DNA from: a miscellaneous Crenarchaeota group-1 archaeon SG8-32-3
GTDB lineage: Archaea > Thermoproteota > Bathyarchaeia > Bathyarchaeales > Bathycorpusculaceae
DNA: 14,642 bases
Reading direction: 5' to 3'
Assembly: GCA_001273335.1 (NCBI GenBank)
Contig: LFWV01000027.1
Span: 1 to 14,642 of the forward strand
Under the pieces are notes generated by a model. The model saw only the letters and a program-made list of their open reading frames with translations. It was not told where the DNA came from and searched no databases. The translations under genes were made by a program, and so were the position numbers. This document shows positions 1 through 7,098 of this stretch, piece after piece (position 1 is the first letter of the stretch; each line of letters starts with the position of its first letter).

Positions 1-229
1 GCCATATTCTATAGACTTCGCGCACTTCCTCAGGGATATCTATCCAACGATCTTTACTCATTTCCTGACCTAGAATCGCCTTGGGAAATATTCTTGGAAC
101 GATGCCTGCTCCGGGCTCCTTTGTCTCAACGTCTATAAAGGGAGGGAGCGGTTTAGGCAAGTCGGGAGTGATGTTGTACCATTGTTTTGGTATCTCGTCT
201 TCGTCTAGAAGTATTTTTCTATTGGGCAT
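1..229 (-). CDS. trpB2: TrpB2-type tryptophan synthase beta chain (5' part only)
   Basis: The gene runs off the left edge; only the first 76 codons are present. The N-terminus reads [20 protein letters not shown] and continues with DLPKPLPPF, an IFP.AIL.QEMS segment and [16 protein letters not shown]. This is the characteristic start of the TrpB2 (TrpB-like, PLP-dependent) family, which joins indole and serine to make tryptophan. It differs from classic TrpB1, which lacks this long N-terminal extension. The PLP lysine and catalytic domain lie outside the window. ATG at 227-229 is preceded on the minus strand by AGGAG about 9 nt upstream, so the start is well supported. The gene diverges from a TrpY-like regulator, and a paired TGTACA site lies about 60 bp upstream of its start, fitting tryptophan-responsive control. 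The family call is firm; whether it is the cell's only TrpB cannot be seen. Confidence 0.9.
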   Translation of the reverse strand, partial: MPNRKILLDEDEIPKQWYNITPDLPKPLPPFIDVETKEPGAGIVPRIFPKAILGQEMSKDRWIDIPEEVREVYRIW

Positions 230-275
230 ATAGTTTGTCTCCTAATGTATGAGTTGTAAATCGTACCTGAATGCA

Positions 276-285
276 ATATTAAATT
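276..285 (-). promoter_or_regulatory. Probable TATA element of trpB2
   Basis: On the minus strand this reads AATTTAATAT and lies about 50 nt upstream of the trpB2 ATG. A start about 26 nt downstream would fall near 255, giving a leader of about 25 nt that contains the AGGAG site. The first TGTACA pair (291-306) lies just upstream of this element, next to where TFB would contact DNA. Inferred from pattern only. Confidence 0.45.
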
Positions 286-290
286 CTTTG

Positions 291-306
291 TGTACATATT
301 TGTACA
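291..306. promoter_or_regulatory. Paired TGTACA operator, copy 1 (trpB2 side)
   Basis: The sequence is TGTACA, TATT, TGTACA. Each hexamer is itself a palindrome and the two centres are 10 bp apart, one helical turn, so both face the same side of the DNA. TGTACA is the published consensus of the TRP box bound by TrpY in Methanothermobacter. The site lies a few bases upstream of the likely trpB2 TATA element. That it binds the adjacent regulator is an inference. Confidence 0.75.
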
Positions 307-366
307 TGGATTTATGAAACGCCAAAGATGTAAGAACCAATGCTTTCGAGCTGAACTTAGTTAACG

Positions 367-375
367 CTTTATACT
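367..375 (+). promoter_or_regulatory. Probable TATA element of the trpY-like gene
   Basis: TTTATACTT lies about 40 nt upstream of the ATG at 411. A start about 26 nt downstream falls near 397, leaving a leader of about 14 nt. The second TGTACA pair (380-395) fills the space between this element and the predicted start, so a bound protein would block RNA polymerase. Confidence 0.55.
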
Positions 376-379
376 TAAC

Positions 380-395
380 TGTACAAAAATGTACA
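380..395. promoter_or_regulatory. Paired TGTACA operator, copy 2 (regulator side)
   Basis: The sequence is TGTACA, AAAA, TGTACA: the same architecture as copy 1, with only the 4-bp spacer differing. It is 89 bp from copy 1 and sits between the TATA element and the predicted transcription start of the regulator gene, the classical position for autorepression. Confidence 0.75.
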
Positions 396-410
396 AGAAG
401 GAAGCCATTC

Positions 411-914
411 ATGTGGAAAAACATCAAAAAATACTTTGAAGGATACCCAGAGAGACTCAAAGTAGCACGTGTCCTAGTAGAAAATGGTCTGAGTGCAAGA
501 GATAAAAGAGTCTACCTTAACCAAATTGAGATTCCACCAGTGCGTATCGCGAGGGTTGCTGGAGTTGATAGGCGCACGGTAAACGAGACGTTGAAAACTA
601 TTAAGGACAACCGCGAAATTAGACTGATTTTTGAGGAGATGAGATCTGCTGGGCACTCGTTAAAAGAAATCGCGAGACCCCTGAACTTAGGCGTTGTGGA
701 AATAACCCCCGTTGACGCGAAAACAGCAGGCATCTTAGCCAACTCTGCCACACTGCTCGCTAAAGCCGGCTTGAGCATTAGACAAGCAATTGTTGACGAC
801 CCTGAACTCTCGCCAGAACCGAAACTCGCCCTTATTGTTGAGAAAAAAATTCCAGGTGAGTTAATTTCTGAACTACTCAAGATTAAGGGAGTAGCCAAAA
901 TCTCCGTGTATTAA
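411..914 (+). CDS. trpY: TrpY-like HTH-ACT transcription regulator of amino acid metabolism
   Basis: A 167-residue protein of the archaeal family described as a predicted regulator of amino acid metabolism with an ACT domain (COG2150), to which I believe TrpY belongs. Residues 39-66 (IEIPPVRIARVAGVDRRTVN then ETLKTIKD) form a helix-turn-helix. Residues 70-90 look like a helical linker. Residues 94-167 (GVVEITPV...GIL...AGLSIRQAIVDDPE...KLALIVEKKIPG...LLKIKGVAKISVY) have the ligand-binding ACT-like pattern. The family role is amino-acid-dependent DNA binding; TrpY of Methanothermobacter represses trp genes through TGTACA boxes. Here the gene diverges from trpB2, and two paired TGTACA sites lie between them, so tryptophan is the most likely effector. 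ATG 411 fits a short leader; the ribosome site (AAGGAAG) is weak. The family is fairly certain; orthology to TrpY is inferred from family plus operators. Confidence 0.78.
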   Translation: MWKNIKKYFEGYPERLKVARVLVENGLSARDKRVYLNQIEIPPVRIARVAGVDRRTVNETLKTIKDNREIRLIFEEMRSAGHSLKEIARPLNLGVVEITPVDAKTAGILANSATLLAKAGLSIRQAIVDDPELSPEPKLALIVEKKIPGELISELLKIKGVAKISVY

Positions 915-1003
915 CTTACACTAGCCAGCCGCTTAACTGCTACAGAATGCTAATTGGCTTGGGAAAAACTTTGGCTTTAGCTCAGTTCGGCGTTCTACGT
1001 CTA

Positions 1004-1018
1004 GAAAAATTTATATGG
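1004..1018 (+). promoter_or_regulatory. Promoter of the thermosome gene
   Basis: GAAAAATTTATATGG contains a strong archaeal TATA element (TTTATATG at 1010-1017) preceded by a purine-rich BRE-like run. The predicted start is near 1039, about 26 nt before the TTG codon and just ahead of the GGAGGT ribosome site at 1049-1054. Confidence 0.65.
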
Positions 1019-1064
1019 CAATTGTGTTTTGTTGTTCTGCGCATTAAAGGAGGTTATATTTGAT

Positions 1065-2720
1065 TTGTCAGCACCTGCACAAGCTGGCGGGGTGCCAGTT
1101 ATAGTACTAAAAGAAGGTTCAAACAGGTCTCGCGGAAGAGAGGCACAGCACTCAAACATAACTGCTGCGAAGGTCGTGGCTGAAAGCGTGAGAAGCGCCT
1201 TAGGTCCCAAAGGTATGGATAAAATGCTAGTGGATAGCTTCGGAGACGTAACGATAACAAGCGACGGTCGCACAATCTTGGATGAAATGGACATTCAGCA
1301 CCCAGCAGCTAAAATGCTAGTTGAAGTTGCCAAAACACAAGATAACGAAGCAGGCGACGGAACCACATCCGCCGTAATAATAGCAGGGGAACTCCTGAAC
1401 AAAGCTGAAGAACTCATAGAAAAGAAAATACACCCAACCATAATAATCGACGGGTATAAGAAAGCAGCAGAAAAAGCGCTGGAAACACTTGAAAAAATAG
1501 CCATACCGGTAGATTTGAAAAAACAAGAATACCTGAAGAAAACCGCTGTAACTTCTATGGCAAGCAAAGTCGTGTCTGACCACAAAGAATACTTGGCAGA
1601 CATAGCAGTCAAAGCAATGTTGGAAGTTACAGAAAAAGAAGGCAACACCTACAAGGTGGATGTTGAAGACGTAAAAGTTGAAAAGAAAACAGGCGAGTCC
1701 CTCAGGGACACAGGCCTGATAAAGGGCATAGTTCTAGACAAAGAAATCACGCATTCGGGAATGCCTAAACGAGTAGAGAGAGCCGAAATTGCGTTACTTG
1801 ACACTTCTTTAGAAATTGAAAAAACCGAGTTCGATGCAAAAATCAACATCGAAACCCCAGACCAAATTGAAGCATTCCTCAACCAAGAAGAAGCCATGCT
1901 TAAAGACATGGTTGAGAAAATAACAACTGCAGGTGCAAACGTTGTAATATGTCAAAAAGGCATCGACGACATGGTTCAACACTTCCTCGCGAGAAAAGGA
2001 ATAACTGCGATTCGCAGAGCCAAAAAATCCGACATGGAAAAGCTAGCAAAAGCTACCGGCGGAAAAATAGTAACCAAACTAGACGATATCACTTCAGAAG
2101 ACCTTGGATATGCAGCTCTTGTAGAAGAACGAAGAATCGGAGACGACAAAATGACCTTCATTGAAGGTTGCAAACACCCAAAGGCAGTAACCCTTTTGAT
2201 ACGGGGAGGAACAAACCGCATGACTGCGGAAGCAGAACGCTCAATCCATGATGCTCTATGTGTAATCGAAGACATACTTGAAGAGCCAAAAGTTGTAGCA
2301 GGAGGCAGCGCTCCAGAACTCGAAATGGCTCGCACATTGAAGCTGTACGCGGAAACTTTGCCCGGAAGAGAACAGCTTGCGGTTAAAATTTTCGCAGACG
2401 CATTAGAAGCCGTTACAGTCACGCTTACTGAAAACGCCGGATTAGATCCAATTGACATACTTTCAGACCTAAGGTCGAGACATGAAAAAGGAGAAACTTG
2501 GGCAGGTATAGAAGTCGTAGAAGGAAAAGTGCGAGACATGTCGAAAAAAGGTGTTTTCGAGCCGATTATGGTTAAAAAGCAGATAATTAAATCAGCAACA
2601 GAAGCAGCTTCGCTGATTCTTAAAATTGACGACGTAATTGCTGCCAGCAAAATGAAAGCGCCTCCAATGCCACCAGGAGGAGCCCCTGGCGGAATGTATC
2701 CAGGCGCTGGAGAGTATTAA
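1065..2720 (+). CDS. thsA: Thermosome (group II chaperonin) subunit
   Basis: An ATP-driven folding chaperone that forms the double-ring archaeal CCT-like complex in the cytosol. From the chosen start the protein has 551 residues, normal for the family. Near the N-terminus are [13 protein letters not shown] (46-57), [16 protein letters not shown] (60-75) and the nucleotide-binding GDGTT (97-101). The apical region lies in the middle. Near the end are AGLDPIDIL, a VVEGKVRDM stretch and [10 protein letters not shown], and the tail is the typical Gly/Met/Pro-rich [10 protein letters not shown]. The start is set at TTG 1065 because GGAGGT ends 10 nt before it and the product then begins [18 protein letters not shown]; an upstream in-frame TTG at 1029 lies ahead of the ribosome site. 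It is probably co-transcribed with rpoK, which follows in the same frame. Which paralogue (alpha, beta or gamma) it is cannot be decided here, so the symbol is provisional. Confidence 0.96.
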   Translation: MSAPAQAGGVPVIVLKEGSNRSRGREAQHSNITAAKVVAESVRSALGPKGMDKMLVDSFGDVTITSDGRTILDEMDIQHPAAKMLVEVAKTQDNEAGDGTTSAVIIAGELLNKAEELIEKKIHPTIIIDGYKKAAEKALETLEKIAIPVDLKKQEYLKKTAVTSMASKVVSDHKEYLADIAVKAMLEVTEKEGNTYKVDVEDVKVEKKTGESLRDTGLIKGIVLDKEITHSGMPKRVERAEIALLDTSLEIEKTEFDAKINIETPDQIEAFLNQEEAMLKDMVEKITTAGANVVICQKGIDDMVQHFLARKGITAIRRAKKSDMEKLAKATGGKIVTKLDDITSEDLGYAALVEERRIGDDKMTFIEGCKHPKAVTLLIRGGTNRMTAEAERSIHDALCVIEDILEEPKVVAGGSAPELEMARTLKLYAETLPGREQLAVKIFADALEAVTVTLTENAGLDPIDILSDLRSRHEKGETWAGIEVVEGKVRDMSKKGVFEPIMVKKQIIKSATEAASLILKIDDVIAASKMKAPPMPPGGAPGGMYPGAGEY

Positions 2721-2723
2721 AAC

Positions 2724-2975
2724 ACGTCCAAAAAAGAAAAAATATCTGTAGGTCCTCCGAAAATCACGCGGTTCGAGAAAGCAAGAATAGTGGGAGCTAG
2801 GGCGCTTCAGATTTCTATGGGTGCACCTATACTCGTTGAGACTAACGAAACCTCTTCAAGTCCGATTGACATCGCCTTGGAAGAACTCGAAAGCGGCTTC
2901 CTGCCGATCACAATCAGGAGAACGCTACCAGACGGAACTTTTCAGGATATTCCAATGAGATGGCTGTTTAGATAA
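2724..2975 (+). CDS. rpoK: DNA-directed RNA polymerase subunit K (Rpb6/omega homologue), no canonical start codon
   Basis: RpoK is the archaeal counterpart of Rpb6 and bacterial omega and helps assemble and hold the RNA polymerase core. The reading frame encodes [20 protein letters not shown], then MGAP, and ends [20 protein letters not shown], all diagnostic. The conserved part begins around 2748, but no ATG, GTG or TTG lies in frame between the thermosome stop (2718-2720) and GTG 2790. Starting at GTG 2790 would lose the conserved TRFEKARI helix. I give ACG 2724 as a provisional start: it is a near-cognate codon 11 nt after GGAG (2709-2712) in the end of the thermosome gene, giving 83 residues. 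ATA 2742 is another possibility, or a base may be missing in the A-rich tract at 2730-2742. The 3' end overlaps the convergent gene by 8 bp. Identity is firm; the start is not. Confidence 0.85.
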   Translation, partial: TSKKEKISVGPPKITRFEKARIVGARALQISMGAPILVETNETSSSPIDIALEELESGFLPITIRRTLPDGTFQDIPMRWLFR

Positions 2976-3459
2976 ATTTAAGCTGCTGCTGACCCTTAAT
3001 TTTTTTTGCTTCTTCAAGTGTAGCACGAATTCCTCGCCAGTGGGCACCCTGCCAATAAATGCGCCCGCATTTTGAGCACTTCCAAAATTCGTTGTAATAG
3101 ATCAACGTGGTTTTTTCAACTTTGCCTGCAAGCTTCTGTTTTGGCGTTACCTGAATTTCTGCGTTGCATCTTGGACAACGAGAACGCTTCAGATCTATGG
3201 CCAAAGTAAAACCAAACCGCCCAGCAAGTTCTGCTAGCTTTTCAGCTTCTGTTAGACCTTCAACGTAGAAGGCGGCAACACCTTTAGAGGTGGCACGCTT
3301 GTGAAGTTCGGAATCCCTGGTGAGAAGAACCCGATGTTCTTTCTCAGCCACCGCAATCAACTCAGCATCCTCAAATCTATTAGAGTACGTCACATCTTCT
3401 CCCAACATCCGGAGCCACCTGACTAGTTTTCCAAGCATTGCATCCGCGATAAATTTCAC
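2968..3459 (-). CDS. Mut7-C/DUF82 family PIN-like RNase-type protein with zinc ribbon
   Basis: A 163-residue protein of the archaeal DUF82/Mut7-C family (COG1656), predicted RNA nucleases with a PIN-like fold; the substrate is unknown. Acidic residues of the presumed active site are visible in [19 protein letters not shown] (D6), in FEDAELI (D31, E33) and in LLTRDSEL (D49). The C-terminal half holds a zinc ribbon, CPRC followed by a [14 protein letters not shown] motif, typical of the family. GTG 3459 is chosen because GGGGAG lies 7 nt upstream and because GTG and the stop of the preceding dihydroorotase gene share GTGA, a classic coupled overlap. A start ten codons earlier is possible but would add SNSGRRR-like residues encoded inside pyrC. 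The end overlaps rpoK by 8 bp tail to tail. Confidence 0.85.
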   Translation of the reverse strand: MKFIADAMLGKLVRWLRMLGEDVTYSNRFEDAELIAVAEKEHRVLLTRDSELHKRATSKGVAAFYVEGLTEAEKLAELAGRFGFTLAIDLKRSRCPRCNAEIQVTPKQKLAGKVEKTTLIYYNEFWKCSKCGRIYWQGAHWRGIRATLEEAKKIKGQQQLKFI

Positions 3460-4720
3460 GCGCCGTCTCCCCGAATTACTTCCCCGCATCCAGCTTTGGC
3501 CACAATGTCCTGTTCATCCATGACTAATAATCCCTTAACAAAGGTTTTCACGGGTCTGCCCTGCACTTCCCAACCGTCAAAAGGCGAATACTTCGCTTTA
3601 GAATGGAACCTTGAAGCGTCAATCCGGAATTTCTGTTTAAAGTCTACAACCGTTAAATCAGCCTTTCTTCCTTGCGCCAAGCCACCGCATGCTTCAGCAT
3701 TAGAGGAAGAATTGTTTCGAGACCAGGCACGCCAACTTTAACGTCCCAAACGCTGCTGGCGGACTTCTCACGCAAAGCATGAGGGGCATGATCTGAACCT
3801 AAAACGTCAACCCAACCTTCAGCAATCCCTTTCCAAAGCGCCTCGATGGTGCTTTCTCCGCGAAGAGGAGGCATAATCGTTAACATCAAACCATAATGCT
3901 CGTAATCAGCGCTTGACAGTAAAAGATGGTGTGGAGTAACCTCACAGGTTACATTTCTTCCAGATTTTTTCGCTTCAACGACAGCATTTAAGCCTTCTTC
4001 AGTTGTAATGTGACAAAAATGCAATCGTACACCAGTTTGCGCGCTTACCTGCAACAGGCGTTCGACTGCTTTAAGTTCAACATATTCTGAATGAGCCTTC
4101 AGAAATGCAGTTGCATCATGTCGGTTGGCTCGCTTAAGCCTCTCTTTGTTACTCGTCAGCAACGCTTTGTCTTCGGCGTGAACGGCAACGGGAACACCTA
4201 ATTCACCTACTTTTCTGAACGCTTCTTTCAAGATTTCATCGTCATCAATTTTTAATCCGCCAACTTGACGAGCCATAAAAAGTTTAAAACCCACCGCACC
4301 CTGAGCAACAATGTCAGCGACTTCTCCCAAGTTTTTTGGAAATTCCGAGTAAAAACCAACGTTAACTAGGCTTTTTTTTTCTGCAAGTCGCATACGATTC
4401 CTCAAAGTTTCCGTGCTCATGGTAACTGGGTCGTTGTTGGGCATATCCAAAACAGTGGTGATTCCGCCTGCAGCTGCAGCAGCAGTTCCAGTGAAAAAAT
4501 CTTCCTTGTATGCTTTTCCTTCATCACGAAGGTGCACGTGAACATCAACTAAACCCGGGAGAACGAGCATGTTTCTCAGATCCGTTTTCTCGTCAGCGTT
4601 GGGCATCTGCGTTTGTTTTCCTATTTTGAAGATTTCTCCGTTTTCAATTGCTATGCTGCAATCAATTATTTCCTTGTTTAAGTACGCCTTGGCATTTGTT
4701 AAAACGGAATCAACGATCAA
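3456..4720 (-). pseudogene. pyrC: Dihydroorotase, broken by an internal deletion and frameshift
   Basis: Dihydroorotase closes carbamoyl-aspartate to dihydroorotate in pyrimidine synthesis. From TTG 4720 the first frame runs 355 codons and keeps every catalytic feature: HVH (61-63) with R65, the lysine that is normally carboxylated (GFKLFM, K146), H181 (AVHAED), H237 (HFCHIT) and DHAPH (310-314). At about 3680, after PLMLKHAV, it runs into WRKEERLI and stops. The next frame continues at once with GLAQGRKADLTVVDF, then FHSKAKYSPFDGWEVQGRPV, the normal C-terminal end, stopping at 3456. Compared with the family, roughly 30 residues that link the barrel to the C-terminal part are absent, and the two halves are out of frame. 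The cause may be a real deletion or an assembly error. No SD is seen, but a TATA-like element lies about 40 nt upstream. Confidence 0.85.
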
Positions 4721-4757
4721 GTTAAACGCGCTCTTATTTGAATAACGAGTGGGAAAG

Positions 4758-4767
4758 TTAATTAAAG
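4758..4767 (-). promoter_or_regulatory. Probable TATA element of pyrC
   Basis: On the minus strand CTTTAATTAA lies about 40 nt upstream of the TTG start. The predicted transcription start near 4737 would give a short leader of about 16 nt, which supports the choice of TTG 4720 despite the missing SD. Confidence 0.45.
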
Positions 4768-4810
4768 TTTGTTTTATTCCTAAAAGTCTGGGGATAATGC
4801 GAGCGGTACT

Positions 4811-5434
4811 TTAGGTTTCTAGTTCTATCCGACAGTCTTCACATAAATTTTGTCCATCGATGTCTCTCAAGTTTTCTGAGAATACTCCGCAACGGTCACA
4901 GTAGCCAGAAAGAGGCGTGTCCTCATCTCCGGTTTCCTGCGCTTGCACGGCATCTTCAATGCGAGTTCTCTCTTGGATTATCTCTATGAGCTCAGGCATA
5001 ACGCCCAGAATGTCTCTGCTTGAGATCACTCCTACGAGATTGTCTTTGTAAATTACTCCGAGCCGCCTAATGTCCAACCGGCTCATTCTCCTTGCGGCTT
5101 CACTTATGGTTGCTTCTGGTTGTATAGTAACTAAAGGCGATGTCATAATTTCGTTTGCTTTTGTTGCATCAGGCATAAGATTCTTTGCTAGAACTCTTAC
5201 AACTAGGTCACGTTCGGTTATTATACCAACAGGTTTTCCTGCCTTGTTTGAGACTATGACGCAGCCTAAATCGTTTTCTTCCATAAGAGTGGCAACTTTG
5301 TTTGAAGTTGCATCTTCATCCAACGTTACCACTGGACTGCTCATGATGTCTTTGACGACCATTTTTGTTCTTAATCCAATGTCAGACATAGCTTTCAGAT
5401 TCCCAAACAGCTTCTGATAATTCTTGGTTTCCAA
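4811..5434 (-). CDS. CBS-domain pair protein with C-terminal zinc ribbon
   Basis: A 207-residue soluble protein. Two CBS motifs form one Bateman module: residues 26-84 (VVKDIMSSPVVTLDEDAT...ENDLGCVIV...GKPVGIITERDLV) and 93-148 (ANEIMTSPLVTIQPEATISE...RRLGVI..DNLVGVISSRDIL). Such modules usually bind adenine nucleotides or S-adenosyl compounds. A helical linker (149-172) leads to a small zinc ribbon with C179-x2-C182 and C198-x2-C201. The combination is common in archaea, but the partner and output are unknown; I cannot assign a pathway. The start is uncertain. TTG 5434 coincides with the transcription start predicted from a TTAAAT element near 5458, implying a leaderless message; ATG 5389 (MSDIGLRTKMVVKDIM) would give a 192-residue protein with both CBS motifs intact. 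It precedes pyrC on the same strand by 90 nt. Confidence 0.85.
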   Translation of the reverse strand: METKNYQKLFGNLKAMSDIGLRTKMVVKDIMSSPVVTLDEDATSNKVATLMEENDLGCVIVSNKAGKPVGIITERDLVVRVLAKNLMPDATKANEIMTSPLVTIQPEATISEAARRMSRLDIRRLGVIYKDNLVGVISSRDILGVMPELIEIIQERTRIEDAVQAQETGDEDTPLSGYCDRCGVFSENLRDIDGQNLCEDCRIELET

Positions 5435-5524
5435 TTGTCAAAGTAGTAATCGCACATTTAAGATTTGCTAACTCCAGTATTGCAAAAACACTGTCTACAG
5501 GGGCGTCTTGCAAGTTTTATTAAC

Positions 5525-5632
5525 ATGCAGGGAAAAAGCATGAACCAAGAGGAAAAGGTAATGTTGAAGATAAACGCTGATAAACTTAGCGAGATTTCGG
5601 TTGTAGGTGAAGTGACTATCCCAGTTATCTGA
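5525..5632 (+). CDS. Possible small ORF or remnant, unknown function
   Basis: Reads MQGKSMNQEEKVMLKINADK followed by LSEISVVGEVTIPVI and a TGA stop. A start at 5540 has AGGGA close upstream, and a third ATG at 5561 has AGAGG and AAAGGT before it. After the TGA the same frame stays open for 36 further codons, and another frame continues in coding-like sequence to about 5770. This suggests a stop or frameshift in a formerly longer gene. No family is recognised, and the call rests only on these signals. Confidence 0.2.
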   Translation: MQGKSMNQEEKVMLKINADKLSEISVVGEVTIPVI

Positions 5633-5956
5633 AAATCAGTTTACAGAGTCTCTCTCACGAGGATCCCCGAAGATTTTGCCTGGAGTGGACGGAAGAATGC
5701 ACAATATCAGAGTTGGAGATGTAGAATGCAGCTGGGAAGCTGACTGGGTAGAGCCAAGCGTAAGCGTGTAAAACAAAGAAAACGATCCCGGTATGGGCAA
5801 GGAGCCAACGCCACTTTGGCATAACAGTGCATAAAAGTTGTGTCTCAGCAGGCCACGGTCCAGGAGTCACGAGCCTATTGAATTCAACATAAGGGAAAAT
5901 AATACCCAAAATTGGGTTGAAAGCTAACATTGCTTGTCTCTTAAAGTTACGAGCAG

Positions 5957-5965
5957 ATATATAAA
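5957..5965 (+). promoter_or_regulatory. Promoter (TATA) of rps26e
   Basis: ATATATAAA is a near-ideal TATA element about 50 nt before the ATG. The predicted start near 5987 gives a leader of about 26 nt that carries the GAGGT ribosome site at 6000-6004, 8 nt before the ATG. Confidence 0.6.
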
Positions 5966-6012
5966 GCAGTAATTTTACTATTTGCGTATAAAAAGCCGAG
6001 AGGTTAAAAGTA

Positions 6013-6303
6013 ATGCCGTTTAAACGTAAAAGCAGAGGAAGATCAAAAGGAAGCAAAGGAAGCAGCGGTCTCGTACAATGCGTCAGTTGTGGACAGATGG
6101 TACCGCGTGACAAAGCAAAGAAGTCTACGCGTAGAGTGTCCTTTGTTGAACCTCAATTGGCTAAGGAGCTCCGACAGAAAGGCACGTACATGTCCTCGTG
6201 GGTAGACACAAAATATTATTGCATTTCATGCGCAGTACATAGAGGGATAGTAAAAGTCAGAGCGGAAAACGAAAGACGCTCACGTTACAGAAGAAGACGC
6301 TAG
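6013..6303 (+). CDS. rps26e: Small ribosomal subunit protein eS26
   Basis: A 96-residue basic protein of the 30S subunit, in the region that contacts the 3' end of 16S rRNA and the mRNA exit. The start MPFKRKSRGRSKGSKG matches the family. A zinc site is formed by C23-x2-C26 (CVSCGQMVPRDKAKK) and C70-x2-C73 (YYCISCAVHRGIVKVR), and the tail is arginine-rich. It has good expression signals: an ATATATAAA promoter and GAGGT 8 nt before ATG. In Archaea the protein is limited to some lineages on the side nearest eukaryotes, which supports a TACK-type host. The stop TAG at 6301-6303 overlaps the stop of the convergent lipid gene: the palindrome CTAG serves both. Confidence 0.95.
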   Translation: MPFKRKSRGRSKGSKGSSGLVQCVSCGQMVPRDKAKKSTRRVSFVEPQLAKELRQKGTYMSSWVDTKYYCISCAVHRGIVKVRAENERRSRYRRRR

Positions 6304-6914
6304 TTTTCCAGATTTTTACTTTTTTTCTTTATCGAATTGTAAACATGCAGCCCCCTTTGCAGAACCGTGAAGTTCGAGAGCACTGCAAGCAGTATTATTC
6401 CAATGTTTAAGGCTGGAAGCCAGAAAATCGCGGCAATACTCGCAATGGATAGAATCAACATGCGTTCTGCCCTTTCAGCTACACCTATAGACTCCATCTT
6501 TATCTCTGCCGCTTCAGCCCTTGCTCGACTATAGCTCACCATCATGGAACCCGCTAAAGCAGCTAATCCCCATAAAGGGTCGCATAATCCGCCTATTATT
6601 ACACCTACATACACAGCAATATCAGCGTACCTGTCTAGAAGGGAATCCAGAAAGCCTCCAAATACACTGGTTTGCTGATAGATTCTAGCTATTGCGCCAT
6701 CTAAAGCGTCACAGAATCCCGATGCCAAAAACAGAATTGTTGCTAAAAGAATCCACAGAGCCTGACTTTGTTTTACCGTATATGCAAAAGCTGACAGCAG
6801 AGCCAACGCCAAGCCTATGAGACTTACAATGTTGGGAGTTAATCCTATATTGTGTGCAGCTTTCGCTTCCAAAGTTAGCATATTTTGAACTTTTTTCTTC
6901 AATTTCGTCAGCAA
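6300..6914 (-). CDS. CDP-alcohol phosphatidyltransferase, probably archaetidylinositol phosphate synthase
   Basis: An integral membrane enzyme of 204 residues that exchanges CMP of a CDP-lipid for a polar alcohol. The full family signature is present: D69, D72-G73, A76-R77, G86, D90 and D94 in DALDGAIAR...GGFLDSLLD. These aspartates bind two metal ions and D94 is the presumed base. Hydrophobic segments lie near 26-46, 51-68, 97-120, 148-166 and 170-186. The GVAERAERMLIL stretch resembles the part of archaetidylinositol phosphate synthases that contacts inositol phosphate, so that substrate is my first choice; a glycerol- or serine-type headgroup enzyme is the alternative. TTG 6914 has no SD, but a TTAAATAAT element 35 nt upstream predicts a transcription start about 10 nt before it. 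A shorter form from an internal ATG would begin at MLTLEAKAAHNIG. Confidence 0.87.
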   Translation of the reverse strand: MLTKLKKKVQNMLTLEAKAAHNIGLTPNIVSLIGLALALLSAFAYTVKQSQALWILLATILFLASGFCDALDGAIARIYQQTSVFGGFLDSLLDRYADIAVYVGVIIGGLCDPLWGLAALAGSMMVSYSRARAEAAEIKMESIGVAERAERMLILSIASIAAIFWLPALNIGIILLAVLSNFTVLQRGLHVYNSIKKKSKNLEN

Positions 6915-6942
6915 TTTTAGCTCGCTACTTGGTATGTTAACG

Positions 6943-6955
6943 CTTATTATTTAAG
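6943..6955 (-). promoter_or_regulatory. Promoter (TATA) of the CDP-alcohol phosphotransferase gene
   Basis: The minus strand reads CTTAAATAATAAG. The transcription start predicted about 26 nt downstream, near 6923, leaves a very short leader before TTG 6914. Confidence 0.5.
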
Positions 6956-7098
6956 GTGGACTGCAATATGGCTTGCGTTTTGAGACCCATATTTGCATTA
7001 TTAAGTTGTGCGATAAAATTGTTCAATGACAAACCTGAAAAACGCGAATAACAACTGGCCGTTAGATTTTGCAAGTTGGCGCCTTGTTTTTAAGCGGA

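Larger units (their letters stand above)
5435..6012. other. Poor-coding gap of about 580 nt
   Basis: No complete gene is recognised here. The left end holds the probable TATA element of the CBS gene (near 5458) and the right end the eS26 promoter. Between them are short open stretches on the plus strand: 5525-5632 (36 codons), and an open frame from about 5603 to 5770 ending KILPGVDGRMHNIRVGDVEC then SWEADWVEPSVSV and a stop. They lie in different frames and look like pieces of one decayed small gene. A longer open frame on the minus strand (5655-6113) overlaps the eS26 start and its promoter and resembles no family I know. No tRNA-like or box C/D pattern was found. Confidence 0.4.

Noticed and set aside
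1105..1125. GGTTCAAAC resembling a tRNA T-loop
   Set aside because: It lies inside the thermosome coding sequence and no acceptor or anticodon stem can be built around it; no tRNA was found elsewhere in the window.
1976..2650. Long open frame of about 224 codons on the minus strand inside the thermosome gene
   Set aside because: It is fully antisense to a clear thermosome and has low-complexity Ser/Ala-rich content typical of reading the opposite strand.
5655..6113. Open frame of 152 codons on the minus strand with hydrophobic stretches
   Set aside because: It overlaps the eS26 start, its ribosome site and its promoter, has no ribosome site or TATA element of its own that I can see, and resembles no known family; most likely chance.
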